From positions 868,001 to 932,000 of the forward strand of contig JAAROD010000090.1 in assembly GCA_012274445.1 (NCBI GenBank): 64,000 bases of DNA. Direction: 5' to 3'. Origin of the DNA: Sclerotiophoma versabilis. Taxonomy: Eukaryota > Ascomycota > Dothideomycetes > Pleosporales > Didymellaceae. The translations under genes were made by a program, and so were the position numbers. Positions 41,922 through 53,564 of the stretch are shown here, piece after piece. The notes beneath the pieces were generated by a model that did no database searches, was not told where the DNA came from, and saw only the letters and a list, made by a program, of their open reading frames with translations. Position 1 is the stretch's first letter; each line of letters begins with the position of its first letter.

Positions 41922-42471
41922 CTTTTCTGTTGGGAATAGGTAGCCGTGTTGGTATTCCAACTTCCTGGGTGACCTGATGATCGCCATATCGAATGGTCGT
42001 TGAGGTGTCAATGGCTAGGGAAGACTAGGCTGTGTGGAAGTTGAAGGACAGACCTGTAAGGTTTAGAAGAGATAGGTAAGAGGAAAGGCACGATCGAAAT
42101 TGACAAGGCAGTGATAGAGCACGTTATCAATTAGCTATGGCACGGGCGATAAATGGCGACGGCAATAAGGGCAAAAGTTGAGGTGAAGAAGCAATGGGAT
42201 CCGGTTTGAAGGTGAGGGGGATTTGCCACTTGGGAGAGTTGCGACAGTCACCTTATAGGACACAAGAGCCCGGGCGCATTAACAGCGTTTGCTCAGTCTG
42301 TTTTAACGAGTGTGCTTGAGAGAGAGAAAACTTACTACATCCTTGTTGCAGCGGAAATACGCCTATATGTGGGCCAGAATCCGGGGTAAGAAAGTATGTA
42401 CATTTTTGCTCTGTTTTGGCCGCAACAATCCTTATCTCTGTACTACAACATGCAATCACCCACGTTGCAGA
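41922..42471. other. Intergenic region
   Basis: Promoter of BTB-like paralog 2 and 3' flank of the 505-aa orphan. A plus-strand frame across 42310-42789 is antisense to the orphan and has no features. Confidence 0.45.
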
Positions 42472-44035
42472 TTACTGGCCATGCATACGTGGCAGCAACG
42501 CAATACCCTCATAACCATGCCCATCATATTTCTCATTGCACTCTTCACCGCCATCTTCACGTGCCTCATTCAACAATGGGCTAGGCGGCGGCGTAACATC
42601 CACAACCTCAAACTTGTCACCGTCCCGCCCTTGCTCGCCAAACGCGCTGTATATACTAACACGACTAGGCTTGGGCAGCACGCGCCCCTCAAATTCGATG
42701 AAACCTTCACCTCTATCAGCATTGTTTTCAAATCGTGTGAGCTACCATCTTACGGTACTTATCCAAACGCTCAGCTTGCGTTTCCATAGGGTCATAGCCG
42801 CCACGGCAAGTCGAGGGCTTGCTCGGATTGTTGTACGAAGCGATGGATGTCGCGAGTGTAAGGCGCGAGGGGCAAGGGTATGAGTAGATCGATGGTGCTG
42901 GGCGGGGGGGATGGATTGTTGTGCCTGAGGAGCTTAGAACGGAGTCGCGGCGCTTAGGATTGTCGTAACAGACAGGTGGGACTGGTGCAAGCGTGTCGTT
43001 CTTGGTTTTGTAAATGGATTGAACTGACTTTATAGATTCGCCCGAATGGGGAGTCTGGGGTTGGATGTGGATGCTGCCCTGTGAGCAGACGTCGACGGGT
43101 CTGTGGTTCGAGCCGTTGAGTATGGTCGGCGTCGTTGGATCGAAAGGAGGTGTTGGGCTAATCTTAGAATTATAGTCTTGCGGGGAACCAATTGTCCGAC
43201 ATGTAGGATTATATAGATCTAAGATGTCCAGAGTAGCTTCTGGCTGATCGTCTAGATGATGACAAGCGTTGACTGGAGGCTCGTCTAGACTATATCGTGT
43301 GTATTTCGTAGACTGTCCAAGACGTCGAAGAGAAGACTTTGACTCGTGTCGTAAAGTCTTCAGCTCTACGCCAAGGTCGTACGCATCCTGAGCTGCCTGG
43401 TCACCCTTTGCATAGGTACGCATCCAGTATCGTATGAAACGCAGTCGTTTACTCTGGATCTTGTTTACACCCTTTTGACCACCGCTGTGCAACCGGAGAT
43501 GGCCGTACATACCGGCGAAGAGCGCAAATAGCGTGCTCTCGTCTGAGCCAATTCGTGCAAGCATACAAGCTGGGCAGCGATCTTTTTGATATGCCCACTT
43601 TGTTCCGGCGTCGATGGGTTGTTTGCCAGGTGGTGCGGATTCAGCGAGCGTCCACTCCGGAAGAAACATCTCCACGACTGGCTCTAATTGGCGAATTCGA
43701 TACTCGTCTGCCTCATAGAGGATGTTAGACATGATGATAGGGTACAAAAATCTACCAACAGCGACCTCAAGCTCAAACTTGGTCCAAGCCCAAATATCGT
43801 CAATGAGATGAGCATCAAGCCGTTTGTGAGTGCGACATAGTAAGCCACGCGATGATAAAGGTGTTGAGCGAAGGCGGCGTGGCAGACTTCTGATAGCAGC
43901 TTCGGTAACCGTTCTGTACTGAACGCTTTCAGGGTTCACGAGGGAGTTTGGATCGTTGCGCAAAATGCTCACTATCTGTTTCATGTCTGTACCGTGCAGA
44001 TGCCGCGTGTCCATCTTTCGAAAGAGTGAGGGCAT
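42472..44035 (-). CDS. Orphan 505-aa protein
   Basis: Two exons, 44035-42759 and 42712-42472, with a 46-nt intron whose removal restores a continuous frame (ERLDK joined to GEGFIEFEGRVLPKPS). The N-terminal half is folded-looking, with helices and a CPAC pair in RCPACMLARIG. The C-terminal 230 residues are Ser/Pro/Thr-rich and probably disordered, ending GYEGIALLPRMHGQ. I recognise no domain. The length and the reading continuity over 1.5 kb argue that it is a real gene. It looks like the fungus-specific proteins common in Dothideomycetes, with no membrane or secretion signal. Confidence 0.72.
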
Positions 44036-44765
44036 GGTGACTAAACTGTTCTACGCTTTGAAGAACTATTCTGAGTGTTCAAGAAAGCGCGTTGCAGGTT
44101 TGTGACACTCGTCTGCAGGTGGACAAGTTTGGCTTTATTAGTGGGGTGTCGATTCGGAGAGAGTTCGAAACAACATTTGACAGCATTCGGACGAGACTTT
44201 GTGAAGACTTAATGGAGTGGCGCTCGGTGCGCGTGACTACATAGTGAATGAATCGTAGGCGATTCTAGTAGCGTCTGTAGGAGCCTGTGGGTGGATGCGT
44301 AGCATTTGAAACATTGTGCACAAATCAGTCTCATTCAGTCTATTTGGCCCAGCATGCCCGCTTGGCTGAGACATGGACTGAGATGAGCAACGAGTTCGGG
44401 ATACCTCGTTTCTTATATGATGGGTTGAAGGGGTAATTTGTTTCTGATTAGCAAGGTCGCTCGTAGTATTTTACTGCGTGTCCCAAAGGGTCGCAAGCTG
44501 ATCAGAGCGTGGAAAGAACGAGTTCGATTGAGTATCGTGATCCAATCGCCTGTACGCCAAGTCTCCATCTCGTAAAACCCATAGAGCGAATGATGGGCTT
44601 GTAGCCAGGAAGCAAAGAGATCGCCAAAGTGCCACGCCGGGCAAGACAAAGACGTCCAAGAAATGTCGAATGAAGTAATACAGTTGAAGGTGAATCTTGT
44701 GTACGAGAGACTATACATTAATTATTGCAGATGCATGTATGCAACACGCCGAATAAAGGCAGCGT
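44036..44765. other. Intergenic region
   Basis: Promoter of the orphan and 3' flank of sur2. A 101-aa minus-strand frame at 44718-44413 is aromatic-rich but has no start context or domain, so I do not call it. Confidence 0.45.
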
Positions 44766-46073
44766 TTAACGTGAGCTCTCAGCCCGTAGAACCCCGGCTC
44801 CCCTGCCGTGCAGATTCTGGTTGACCTTGTTTGTCAGGTCTTTGAAGTTTCCCGCCGATGACGAGATACTCAACGCTTTCTTCCGCGAGATGCGTGGTGT
44901 TGAAGCTCCCTGAGCCCGCAGGCTCTCGTCACTTGTAGCCGCATCTGCCAGAAACGCGTTTAGCTCATTCTCCTTCTCTTGATCGAATTTCTCCTGCGCA
45001 GTGCGACGCGCACGCTCGTACTTCGATGTTGTGTCGCCCTTGTACATGGTACCGCCAAGCCGGTCAAGGTAGACAAAGAAGGGTTGCGAGAAGTTGGTCT
45101 TGATGCCCCAGCTCTGGTGATGAATATCGTGGTAGGCAGCGTTGTTGGGGAAGATGTAGTGGAGAGGGTCGTAGGGGAACTCGTACCCACTGTGGTCAAG
45201 CACAGTCTTGATGGTTGACCCGGTGAAAAACCACATCGACTGGCGCATGGTCATTCCTGTGAGCAAGTATCCGAGACCGCCGCCTAGTGTGTCGAGGGCG
45301 AAGCCCTCAAGCGGGTGGTTGTACAGGGCGCCGTACGCGTAGGGAACATAGAGGCGGTGGTGACGAGAGTGGAAGGTCACTGTTGCTGTCAGCTGCGATG
45401 CGTGTAGGTCGAGCCTATCGAGATACTTACCATAGAGCCATTTGTTCATGTGCATGGCGCGGTGCAGCATGTACTCCCAGGCATCAATGATGATGATGGC
45501 GGCCATGAACTGAATCGCAGGGACTGCATACCAGTACAAGAAACTCGCCGCGGTGAGTTCCCACGAAGCAAAGGCAGGCAGTCCGGGATAGCGTCCTCCT
45601 GCAACAGCTGCTGCCAAAGCGGGCTGTGCTGCAGACAGCTTGGAGGCCAGCGCGGCGGGGTCGAGTCCAAAGGTCGACAGGGCGAAGGGGATGGCACGCT
45701 GGGCGAGACGCAGCTTCTGCGCGTACCAGGCCACGTCGTACTCTGCGGTGCCGGTGGTGGGCGCGTCATCGTAGTAGGAGAGCCCCATCAAGGCTATCGA
45801 CTGGATGACCTGCTGCAAAACGACATCTCGGAACACCTCCCAACGCGTGACATGGTTGCGCTTGAGCACCTCGGCGGGCGTGTGCAGACGGTACTTGGCG
45901 AAGAGGTCGTATACGTCGATTACGTGGAAGATGAGTGAAACGGCCCAGTAGGCAACGATTGGCAGGGCTGTCTGTACGGCGGCATCTGAGGCCCAGGAGA
46001 CGAGCGGTGGGAGAGGCCTGAGGGCGTACCCGGGCAGCGGAGGCAGGTCGTAGGAGGTGACGTTGCTCGCCAT
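44766..46073 (-). CDS. sur2: Sphinganine C4-hydroxylase
   Basis: Two exons, 46073-45431 and 45379-44766; the 51-nt intron is in frame and stop-free and interrupts the second histidine box region; 418 aa. The fatty-acid-hydroxylase histidine clusters are HRAMHMN, HSRHH and HDIHH, which bind the di-iron centre, and LYVPYAYGALYNHP is a strongly conserved Sur2 segment. The enzyme hydroxylates dihydrosphingosine to phytosphingosine in the ER membrane; four or more hydrophobic segments are visible. The ATG at 46073 is preferred to the in-frame one at 46187, which would add a low-complexity Gln/His/Ser leader. An extended cytosolic tail (KYERARRTAQEKFDQ onward) follows the catalytic domain. Confidence 0.95.
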   Translation of the reverse strand: MASNVTSYDLPPLPGYALRPLPPLVSWASDAAVQTALPIVAYWAVSLIFHVIDVYDLFAKYRLHTPAEVLKRNHVTRWEVFRDVVLQQVIQSIALMGLSYYDDAPTTGTAEYDVAWYAQKLRLAQRAIPFALSTFGLDPAALASKLSAAQPALAAAVAGGRYPGLPAFASWELTAASFLYWYAVPAIQFMAAIIIIDAWEYMLHRAMHMNKWLYGKYLDRLDLHASQLTATVTFHSRHHRLYVPYAYGALYNHPLEGFALDTLGGGLGYLLTGMTMRQSMWFFTGSTIKTVLDHSGYEFPYDPLHYIFPNNAAYHDIHHQSWGIKTNFSQPFFVYLDRLGGTMYKGDTTSKYERARRTAQEKFDQEKENELNAFLADAATSDESLRAQGASTPRISRKKALSISSSAGNFKDLTNKVNQNLHGRGAGVLRAESSR

Positions 46074-46615
46074 GGCGGCGGTGGTGTATGTCGACGGGCT
46101 ATGCAGTGTGTGGTGTGAAGGCGTGGTGGCTGGCGGCGCGGAGTGTTGCTGCTGCTGCAGGGCAAAAGACGATGATGCTGCGCGCACTCGGAAGCCGCGG
46201 AACAGGGAAATTAGGGGAAAGAGCGTCGCTCGCAGCAGTCGGGGGGCGCTGGCGGTGCAATTGGGACGAGATGGCTCGAAAGGAGAGGCTGAGGTGGGCA
46301 GAGCAGGGTTGGGGGCAAGTCGTGTGAGAGTGGTGCTGACGCTGCTGAAAACAGGCGCAGGAGCGCATCATGATTCCGTCTCCCGTCCGAGTCCCGGTCG
46401 CGCCCAGCATGCATGGTCTGTTTCGCCACCAGGCAAACCGCGCAGGGCCTGGCACGGGCCCGCGATCTCGAAGCGGGCTAGCGGCCGAAAGCAGTATAGC
46501 TTTTCAACCCCACCAAGAATTGCACCCCGAGAGGGGAGAAAACAAAAGCTGCTCCCCCTCACACCTCACCACACTCACTCACTCCTCTCCCTTACACAAT
46601 CCCACAACCGCCACC
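46074..46615. promoter_or_regulatory. Shared divergent promoter of sur2 and the TCTP gene
   Basis: 542 nt between the two divergent ATGs. The TCTP side carries a CT/CA-rich leader (from about 46550) ending CCACCATGAT, a strong start context typical of highly translated messages. Confidence 0.6.
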
Positions 46616-47358
46616 ATGATCATTTACAAGGTGCGTTGCTGCCGTTGCTGTGGGGCGACCTGACTGCGCGCCTACCCCGCCTTCTTCTTTGGGCACCAGC
46701 ATGTCCTGCCCACATGGAAGTCTTTTGCTGGCCACTTTTCACTAATGCTGCTCTTCAGGACATCCTCACCGACGACGAGCTCATCTCCGACTCCTACGAC
46801 CTCAAGGAGATCGACGGTGTCGTCTACGAGGCCGACTGCAGGAAGATCAACGTCGGTGGTGAGACCTTCGGTATGCTTGGCTCCACAATACACCGTTGCT
46901 CGAGCGAGGGCGCTAACAGAGCCCAGACACTGGTGCCAACGCCTCCGCTGAGGAGCAGGAGGAGGGTGCCGATGACTCGGTTGAGACCAAGATCGATGTC
47001 GTCTACTCTTTCCGCCTGAACGAGACCGGCTTCGACAAGAAGGGCTACCTGACCTACCTCAAGGGTGAGTACCGATTTCAAACTTACTCATTGCTTTGTT
47101 CTGACAAAATTAGGCTACATGAAGGCTGTCAAGGCCAAGCTCGCAGAGAAGGGTGCCTCCGCCGACGAGATCTCCGCTTTCGAGAAGGGTGCTGGCGCTT
47201 ACGCTAAGAAGATCATCGCCAACTTCAAGGACTACGAGTTCTTCACTGGCGAGTCCATGAACCCTGACGGCATGATCGTCCTCCTCAACTACCGCGAGGA
47301 TGGTGTCACCCCCTACGTTACCGTCTGGAAGCACGGTCTCACCGAGATGAAGGTCTAA
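46616..47358 (+). CDS. TMA19: Translationally controlled tumour protein homolog (TCTP)
   Basis: Four exons: 46616-46630, 46759-46870, 46927-47064 and 47114-47358; introns of 128, 56 and 49 nt; 169 aa. Exon 1 encodes only MIIYK. Family signatures are MIIYKDILTDDELISDSYD, NVGGETF, the TCTP-2-like NFKDYEFFTGESMNPDG, and the ending GVTPYVTVWKHGL. TCTP is an abundant cytosolic protein associated with ribosomes, growth control and stress; the yeast homolog Tma19 moves to mitochondria under stress. The long first intron after five codons and the pyrimidine-rich leader resemble ribosomal protein genes, fitting high expression. Confidence 0.97.
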
Positions 47359-48066
47359 ACTCTCTCGAGGAGGGGCATGTGTGGAGGAGTGGGGTTGGAT
47401 TGGTTCATTGATTTACGAATACCTATTGCATGATCGGATATGCGCCATAGTGCGAAAAGCGACACGAATCTAGACGACCCTCAGCCATTGCGGCAACCAT
47501 GTACGGATCCAACTTGTTGTGACTTGAACGTTCGATTCTCGACATGCACGCACACCTGGTTTTGGATGTGCTCCATTCATAAGGGGGTGCAATCCACACC
47601 AGAGAACCTTTCAAGCTAACTTTGCGAAGCACTCAGCGTCCAAGAATCGAGTTCGGACTGCCAAGTGGTGGTGCTTGCACCTCGGCGGCTACAGCTCCCG
47701 CCCACTCTCATTGTGTAGTACGCCCCCGCGTCAGTCAAACGATCGCAGCTTGACAGCTTGTTCAGGATTGGCTGACCCCCAAAATGGTCTCAAAACCATC
47801 GCAAAGACCAAACGTGATTCTGAAGTGCACACCCTTGTCACTGCAGTCTTATTAATACCCTGGCGCTTATGCAGTGAAGTGTTATCGCACGTGCTCACGC
47901 GCGGAAGGACCGCGTTTGACTTGGCCCCAGCAACTGCAGCCTCAGGCACTATATTTGCGCTGGCGGACCTTCCTCTGTCACTTCTCTAACCCGCCTTATT
48001 TTGCATTTGAATTTTGGCACACTTTGAACTTGGTTGGCTCAAAATTGCCTGCATGGCTTTGTGGTC
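47359..48066. other. Intergenic region
   Basis: 3' flank of the TCTP gene and promoter of the RNA polymerase gene. No supported gene on either strand. Confidence 0.5.
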
Positions 48067-51000
48067 ATGCAACAGCCACCCCGCTTGCTCCCTTCAGAGG
48101 GCAGTGGTGCGGGCCATCGCTCAGGAGCCGCTCCCGCCTCGGTACCACCATTGACGCCGCGAAAGAAGGGAGAGGGCCTAGACAACCTCGTTCGCTCACT
48201 CGAGGATCAGTATCAACTGGGCTTCAGGGTCAGAACTGAGTTGAGGTCGCCAGCACGCAATAAAACTGCAGCAGACGCTGTGGCCCAGAGGATACAGTAT
48301 CTCTATTACTCTAACGAGCCAGCTCTCGATGACGCACTCGCTACCTTTGCGACTACAGCAGCATTCATTGGGAAGGACCAAAGACTGGATGTATTATCGA
48401 ACATACTTCGAAGTAAGACCCAGCATGAATCGCCAATCTCAAGATCAGGAACGCCGATAAGTGCGAAAAATGTGACTCTAAAAACTCTCAAGACGCCTCA
48501 TCTGTGTAAGTGCGCTTTTGAGACTTCTTTCTACACATAAGTATGCGTAGCGCGTCGTTGAGCAATAAGTTGAGTTACCCCGCTAAATTGTCACACCATG
48601 TTTAAGCTGCGCTGCCGTGTGTAACTTCCAACGCCCATCTTGTTCGTCATTTTCTTTCTGTCTTCATTGCCAGCTCTCCTATTAGACCTTTCGATAACAA
48701 GACTTCTCATTCCCCACACCTAAAGACTCATCAACAACTCGAGCATGTGCCTGCATATCAATCGCTATTCGATGTCTCGGATACTAACAAACCACAGCAG
48801 TTGAAGATACACTCCGATCGAGAGGCCTCTTCGGTAACTACAGGCAAGATACAGCGCCGTCTTTGCGTACAGCCATTCCTAGCGCTGGCTCTCCCACGGA
48901 CGAAGAGGAAGAAGAAGAAGAGTTCGTGACCTCCTCTTCGCCAAGAGCGACATCCAGATCACCGTCTCCGTCTGTTACCTCTAAATCTGCGAAAAGAAGA
49001 TTCGAGGCAAGTGCTCACCTCTCTTTGCAGGGCACCGCCCAGAAACGACCCTCAAGTAGTTTGATTGAGAATGGAAAGTCCTCAAAGTTGACAAAGACCT
49101 CTAAGGGAAAACAGCCTCTCATCAAGCCCACATTGCCGGTCTCAACTAAGCCTGCTACGTCGTTGTTCAAGAAGCCAGCTCTAAACATGAAACGCTCCTC
49201 CAATACCCTTCCTGCATCTCAGTCCACCGTGAACACCTCGTTCGACACTGTGTCATCTTCGCAGCAAACTCTGCTGGATACCGCGAATACTTCCTTCACA
49301 TCGGACGCCGACCATAAAGAAGTCCCACATGCTTTCTTGACGAGGACTAGCTCAACTGTAGCTGGCTCGCTCAATGATCAACACTTCCTGGCCGGGAACG
49401 CGAAGCTTAGTGAAGAAGCTGTGACATTGGACAGACGGGTAGAGCCCTCGGGCTCCTGTTCGCAAGGTCGCGATAGCTCGTCAACTTGGGGCTCCTCTAC
49501 TCCCGAGGAGGATCTGCTGGATGCATCTGCCAGAGTAGAGCCACTGTATGACGTGTCTCCATCTGTTTCGAGACGGGCCTCGTCTCAACGGCAAGCTCAG
49601 CAGATTGACAGCTTACAAAAAGGCTCACAGCCGGTTCTGTCGCCCGTCAAAGATGGTATCTTGACTCACTCAAGATCTGCCACGACATCTTTCATCCAAT
49701 CGTTTTCCTCGCCGCCATGCGTGAGTGCAAAGCTGTCACCAGATAAGTCAGCATTGCAAACCGATAACTCTTCTAACGGCGTAACTCCTACTCAGCCTCA
49801 ACAGCGACTTCCGCGAGAACGGACCCCCATAGAATCTCCTTCCAAAATCGCGCATCATATTCGGGACATCCCTGGACAGGGGCTGTTCGTCAGTGAGCCT
49901 GCACCTCGCTTGCGAGTAATGCCGTACTTTGCTCTCTTCATCTGCCAGCGTGTCGCATTGGAGCACTCTATTCCTCTGACAGAGCTTGTATGTAATATGG
50001 ATTTTGAATCAGCATGTACTGACCCAAAGGTATTCTGGGGGCGTCTTCTGGAACATCCCAAGATTGCGTGTATTAGATCCAAGGATTCAGGTCGATTGTG
50101 GACGGCCGCCGAGCGTAGCTTTGAAGGCTTCACATTCAAGGGCCAGATCAACCTGCGCAGCAAACAATCGGGTCCCATCTTTCGACTCGACTTACATCCA
50201 ATTCTACCAGACAAGTCGTGTCGCTTCCAGCGCAAGTACGGCGCTGATCGCTTCTTGTACCTGAATGTGCCTAATCTCTACGTCAAAAAGTGGAACGGTG
50301 GCACTCGGGAAGAGCTGAAGCTCATCCGTGAGCGCTGGGATAGATGGCTTCACACTGAGCACACGTTCTTGTCTCGCAAATGGAGAGTCTTCCATGTCGA
50401 ACCCGTGAAGAAAGCGAAGATAAAGGGTCGAGATGCGGAGGCAACTCACTCATTCCGTATTGTCCTCTTTGCTACGATAGGTTACGGCATTGATGGGGAG
50501 TGTATTGTGGGAAAGATGCTTGATTGGTTCCTCCCATTCGCCCAAAATCTGGATCAGAGCCTCTGCAAAGCATATGCCCGTTTTGACTTGGGACTCTCTA
50601 GAACAACACCCACCCTCGTATTCAAGCCGTTCCAGATCATTCCTATTCGTGATACAAAGGCAAACGGCGACCGCGAAGCTACCGAATTTGACGATGCTTG
50701 CCTGGAATGGGGTCAAATACCGAGTGGCCAAGTCATGAATGATGGATGTTCGGTGATCTCGGTTGGCGCCGCGCTCGAAATCTGGAAGCTCTACAAAAAG
50801 CTCAGTGGTATTACTGGGCCTCTGCCAAGTGCTTTTCAAGGTCGAATTGGAGGAGCTAAAGGTCTCTGGATGGTCAGCAACGAGTCATTCACAAAGGATC
50901 CTGAACATCTGGCAATCTGGATCAAAATCAGCGACAGCCAACTCAAGTTTCAGCCACACCCAGAGGATAAGTCTGACAGTACCTTTGACCCGCTCCGCCT

Positions 51001-52789
51001 TACTTTTGAAGTCTCGAATTACAGTTCCACCCCGGCTCACTCCGAACTTCACATTTCTTTCATTCCTATCATGGCGGACAGAGGTGTGCCTAGGGACGCC
51101 ATTGCCGAATATATGAACGAATGTCTTGATGCTGACAGAAGCGAACTCCTCGAAAGGGTGACAGATCCGGTGAAGCTAAATGATTATGTCCACAAGAACA
51201 GCACAACATCGAGGGATAATTCCGACATACCTTGGCAAGCAGCCTTGCCTTTGGCGTTAGAAGAAAGGATCAAGCTGCAACTTGAATCTGGTTTCTCGCC
51301 CCTGAAATTGCAAGTTTTGGCTGAAAATGTTTCACGCTTTGTGAGAAAGCGTTATCTGCACCAGGAATCGAAGCTGAAGACTCCGCTCGGAAAAGCAACC
51401 TACCTTTACGGCGTTGCAGATCCTTTGGGAGTACTTGAGCCTGGAGAAGTGCACATTCAGTTCTCATCTTCGTTTGTCGACGAGTTGACTGACGAGAAGT
51501 ACTTAAATCTCAGGGGACACAGTCTTCTCGTTGCACGTCAGCCTGCCATCCGAAACTCGGACATTCAGAGAGTACGAGCGGTCCATTGCTCAAAGCTCTC
51601 CCACCTCGTCGACGTGGTGGTGTTTCCCTCCAAAGGCCAATTCCCACTCGCTGGAAAGTTGCAAGGCGGTGACTACGATGGTGATCGCTTCTGGCTTTGC
51701 TGGGAAGACAGACTCGTCAAACCTTTCCGAAACGCACCGGCACCAGTGGAAAAGCTTGATCCTGAACTGTACAACATCAAAGTCAACAGGGAGAAGCTAG
51801 AAGATCTCCGACTCGACGTCAACGATAAGTCGAGCGTTGACGACTTCTTGCAGAGAGCTTTTGTCTTCACAAGCGCTCCGTCGCTGCTTGGCATAGTCAC
51901 GAACTTCTTTGAAAAGCAATCGTATTTGGAAAATTGTTTGTCTTCATTCAAACTGGACCGTTTGGCTGATCTGCACGACCTTCTGGTAGACGCAGCAAAG
52001 CAAGGCTACACGTTCACATTCGCAGACTGGCATTCCTACCTTCGGGGAAAACTGGACTGCGATACAAACTTAAAGCAGCCAGTCTACAAAGATGCCATGG
52101 ACGTGTGTGCAGCCGCTAAGAGTTATGGGACAGACTTGGACAAAATAAGAGAACAGAAGTATGAGTATAAAGTGGATCACATTGTTGACTACCTGTACTT
52201 TGAGATCGTGCGAAGCCACAACGTGGCCACCATGAAGCAGTTGCAGAAAACTCTCTCTTCAGCAACAGAGGCGGATGCAGACCTGCTCTATCCGCGTCAG
52301 CAACTGGACGCCCTCAAAGACCCCGTCATTGATGAAGAACTCCGCAGAACAGTTGAAGAGATAGACCGAAGCTACCGCGAATGGAATGTTATAACCCACA
52401 AAGACAGGAAGGATGGAGGCTTCGACGACTTTGCAAAGGCGGCCGAAGACCTCTACACTCGCTTCCAGGCCATTAAGCCCGTCAACACAGACCATCCAAC
52501 CATCAACTCCTGGCTCCATCCGTGGCTTGGAGCAGACTTCTGCTTATGGGATAAGTTTCGGGCATCGATCTTGTACGCTAGATTGCAAACACCGAAAGCG
52601 CAAACGTTTGTGTTTCAGATGGCAGGCGATGAACTGGCCAAGATCAAAGCGGAGAGGTTCCGACGTACAAGATGCATGATTGCAGATATCAGGGCGAACA
52701 TGAAGCCAAAGCCAATCAGGGGAGCGATCCAGGATGACTACGATGATGATGTGGATGAAGACGATGACGTTGTGGATGTTGTAGAGTAG
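48067..52789 (+). CDS. RNA-dependent RNA polymerase of the RNAi pathway (QDE-1-like)
   Basis: Two exons, 48067-48505 and 48798-52789; 1476 aa. The 292-nt intron is long for this genome but ends in TACTAACAAACCACAG, an ideal branch and acceptor, and the join keeps the frame; I found no internal exon. The first 450 residues are Ser/Thr-rich and probably disordered. The RdRP domain follows, with the catalytic loop DYDGD at 1105-1109 in LQGGDYDGDRFWLC. The C-terminus is acidic. Cellular RdRPs make double-stranded RNA from aberrant transcripts for Dicer, and QDE-1 serves quelling of repeats in Neurospora. In this window it may help restrain elements like the gypsy copy. Confidence 0.95.
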
Positions 52790-53564
52790 AGAATGTCGAG
52801 TCCGTCCGAGGACGTCGCCAGTTCAAGGACATCACCAGCCAATCAACGACACAAACGCGAGGGAAAGAAGAGGGTAATGCGAGGATAAAGAGGGTCAACG
52901 TACCTATAATACGCAAGGATATACCGAGGAAAGAAGTAGATATGCAGCGTTCTTCTTATAGTTTTTCCATCTCATCTCACAACATCTCCATCCCGTACTT
53001 CTCCCACCCACGCTCCAGACTTTGATTTTGTCAATAAGACCTTTCTAATAAGTGAATTTTCGCGGTAGTTCCTAGATCTGCACAGGAAGGTTGGTGTTGT
53101 TGGGATTGTTGCATCTCGCTCGTACGAGTGTTGATGTGAGTGGTGATGTGAATGCGAATGTTTCTGCACTATCAGTCTCGCCATCTCTATACTGTGTGAA
53201 TTGTGTAGGTAAGAGTATATACACTTGATACACTTGATACAAACATCTCCTACACTTTGCAGTACGGTGTGATATAGTGTAGTGTCATACCGAGTCACTT
53301 CGTCATCTCATTTATTTGCTATCTCATACAGACATGATTGCGAAAAAGAGAAAAAAAAATAAAGAGAAAAAAAAAAAAGGGTAGGTACTAAATACAACGG
53401 TTCAAGGCGTACAGGACGTTTGGAACAATAGAAGTAACCAGAGATTCCCTCGTACGCGTATACAACAAGGCAATTTCTCCATGGTGTCTGGGAATCATCG
53501 TTGTCTCGGCACTGCCTTGGCGGCAGACCAACACGACTCAACGTCTCCATGCAATGCGCGACTC
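52790..53564. other. Intergenic region, convergent 3' flanks
   Basis: Between stops of the RNA polymerase and the membrane-protein gene. Contains an A-rich tract at 53341-53378 and a short CACTTGATA duplication near 53221. No gene seen. Confidence 0.5.

Noticed and set aside
44413..44718. 101-aa aromatic-rich minus-strand frame
   Set aside because: Located in the 3' flank of sur2, with no domain, signal peptide or supporting splice sites.
46057..47019. 320-aa plus-strand frame across the sur2-TCTP promoter
   Set aside because: It runs through TCTP introns and out of TCTP frame; GC-driven open reading only.
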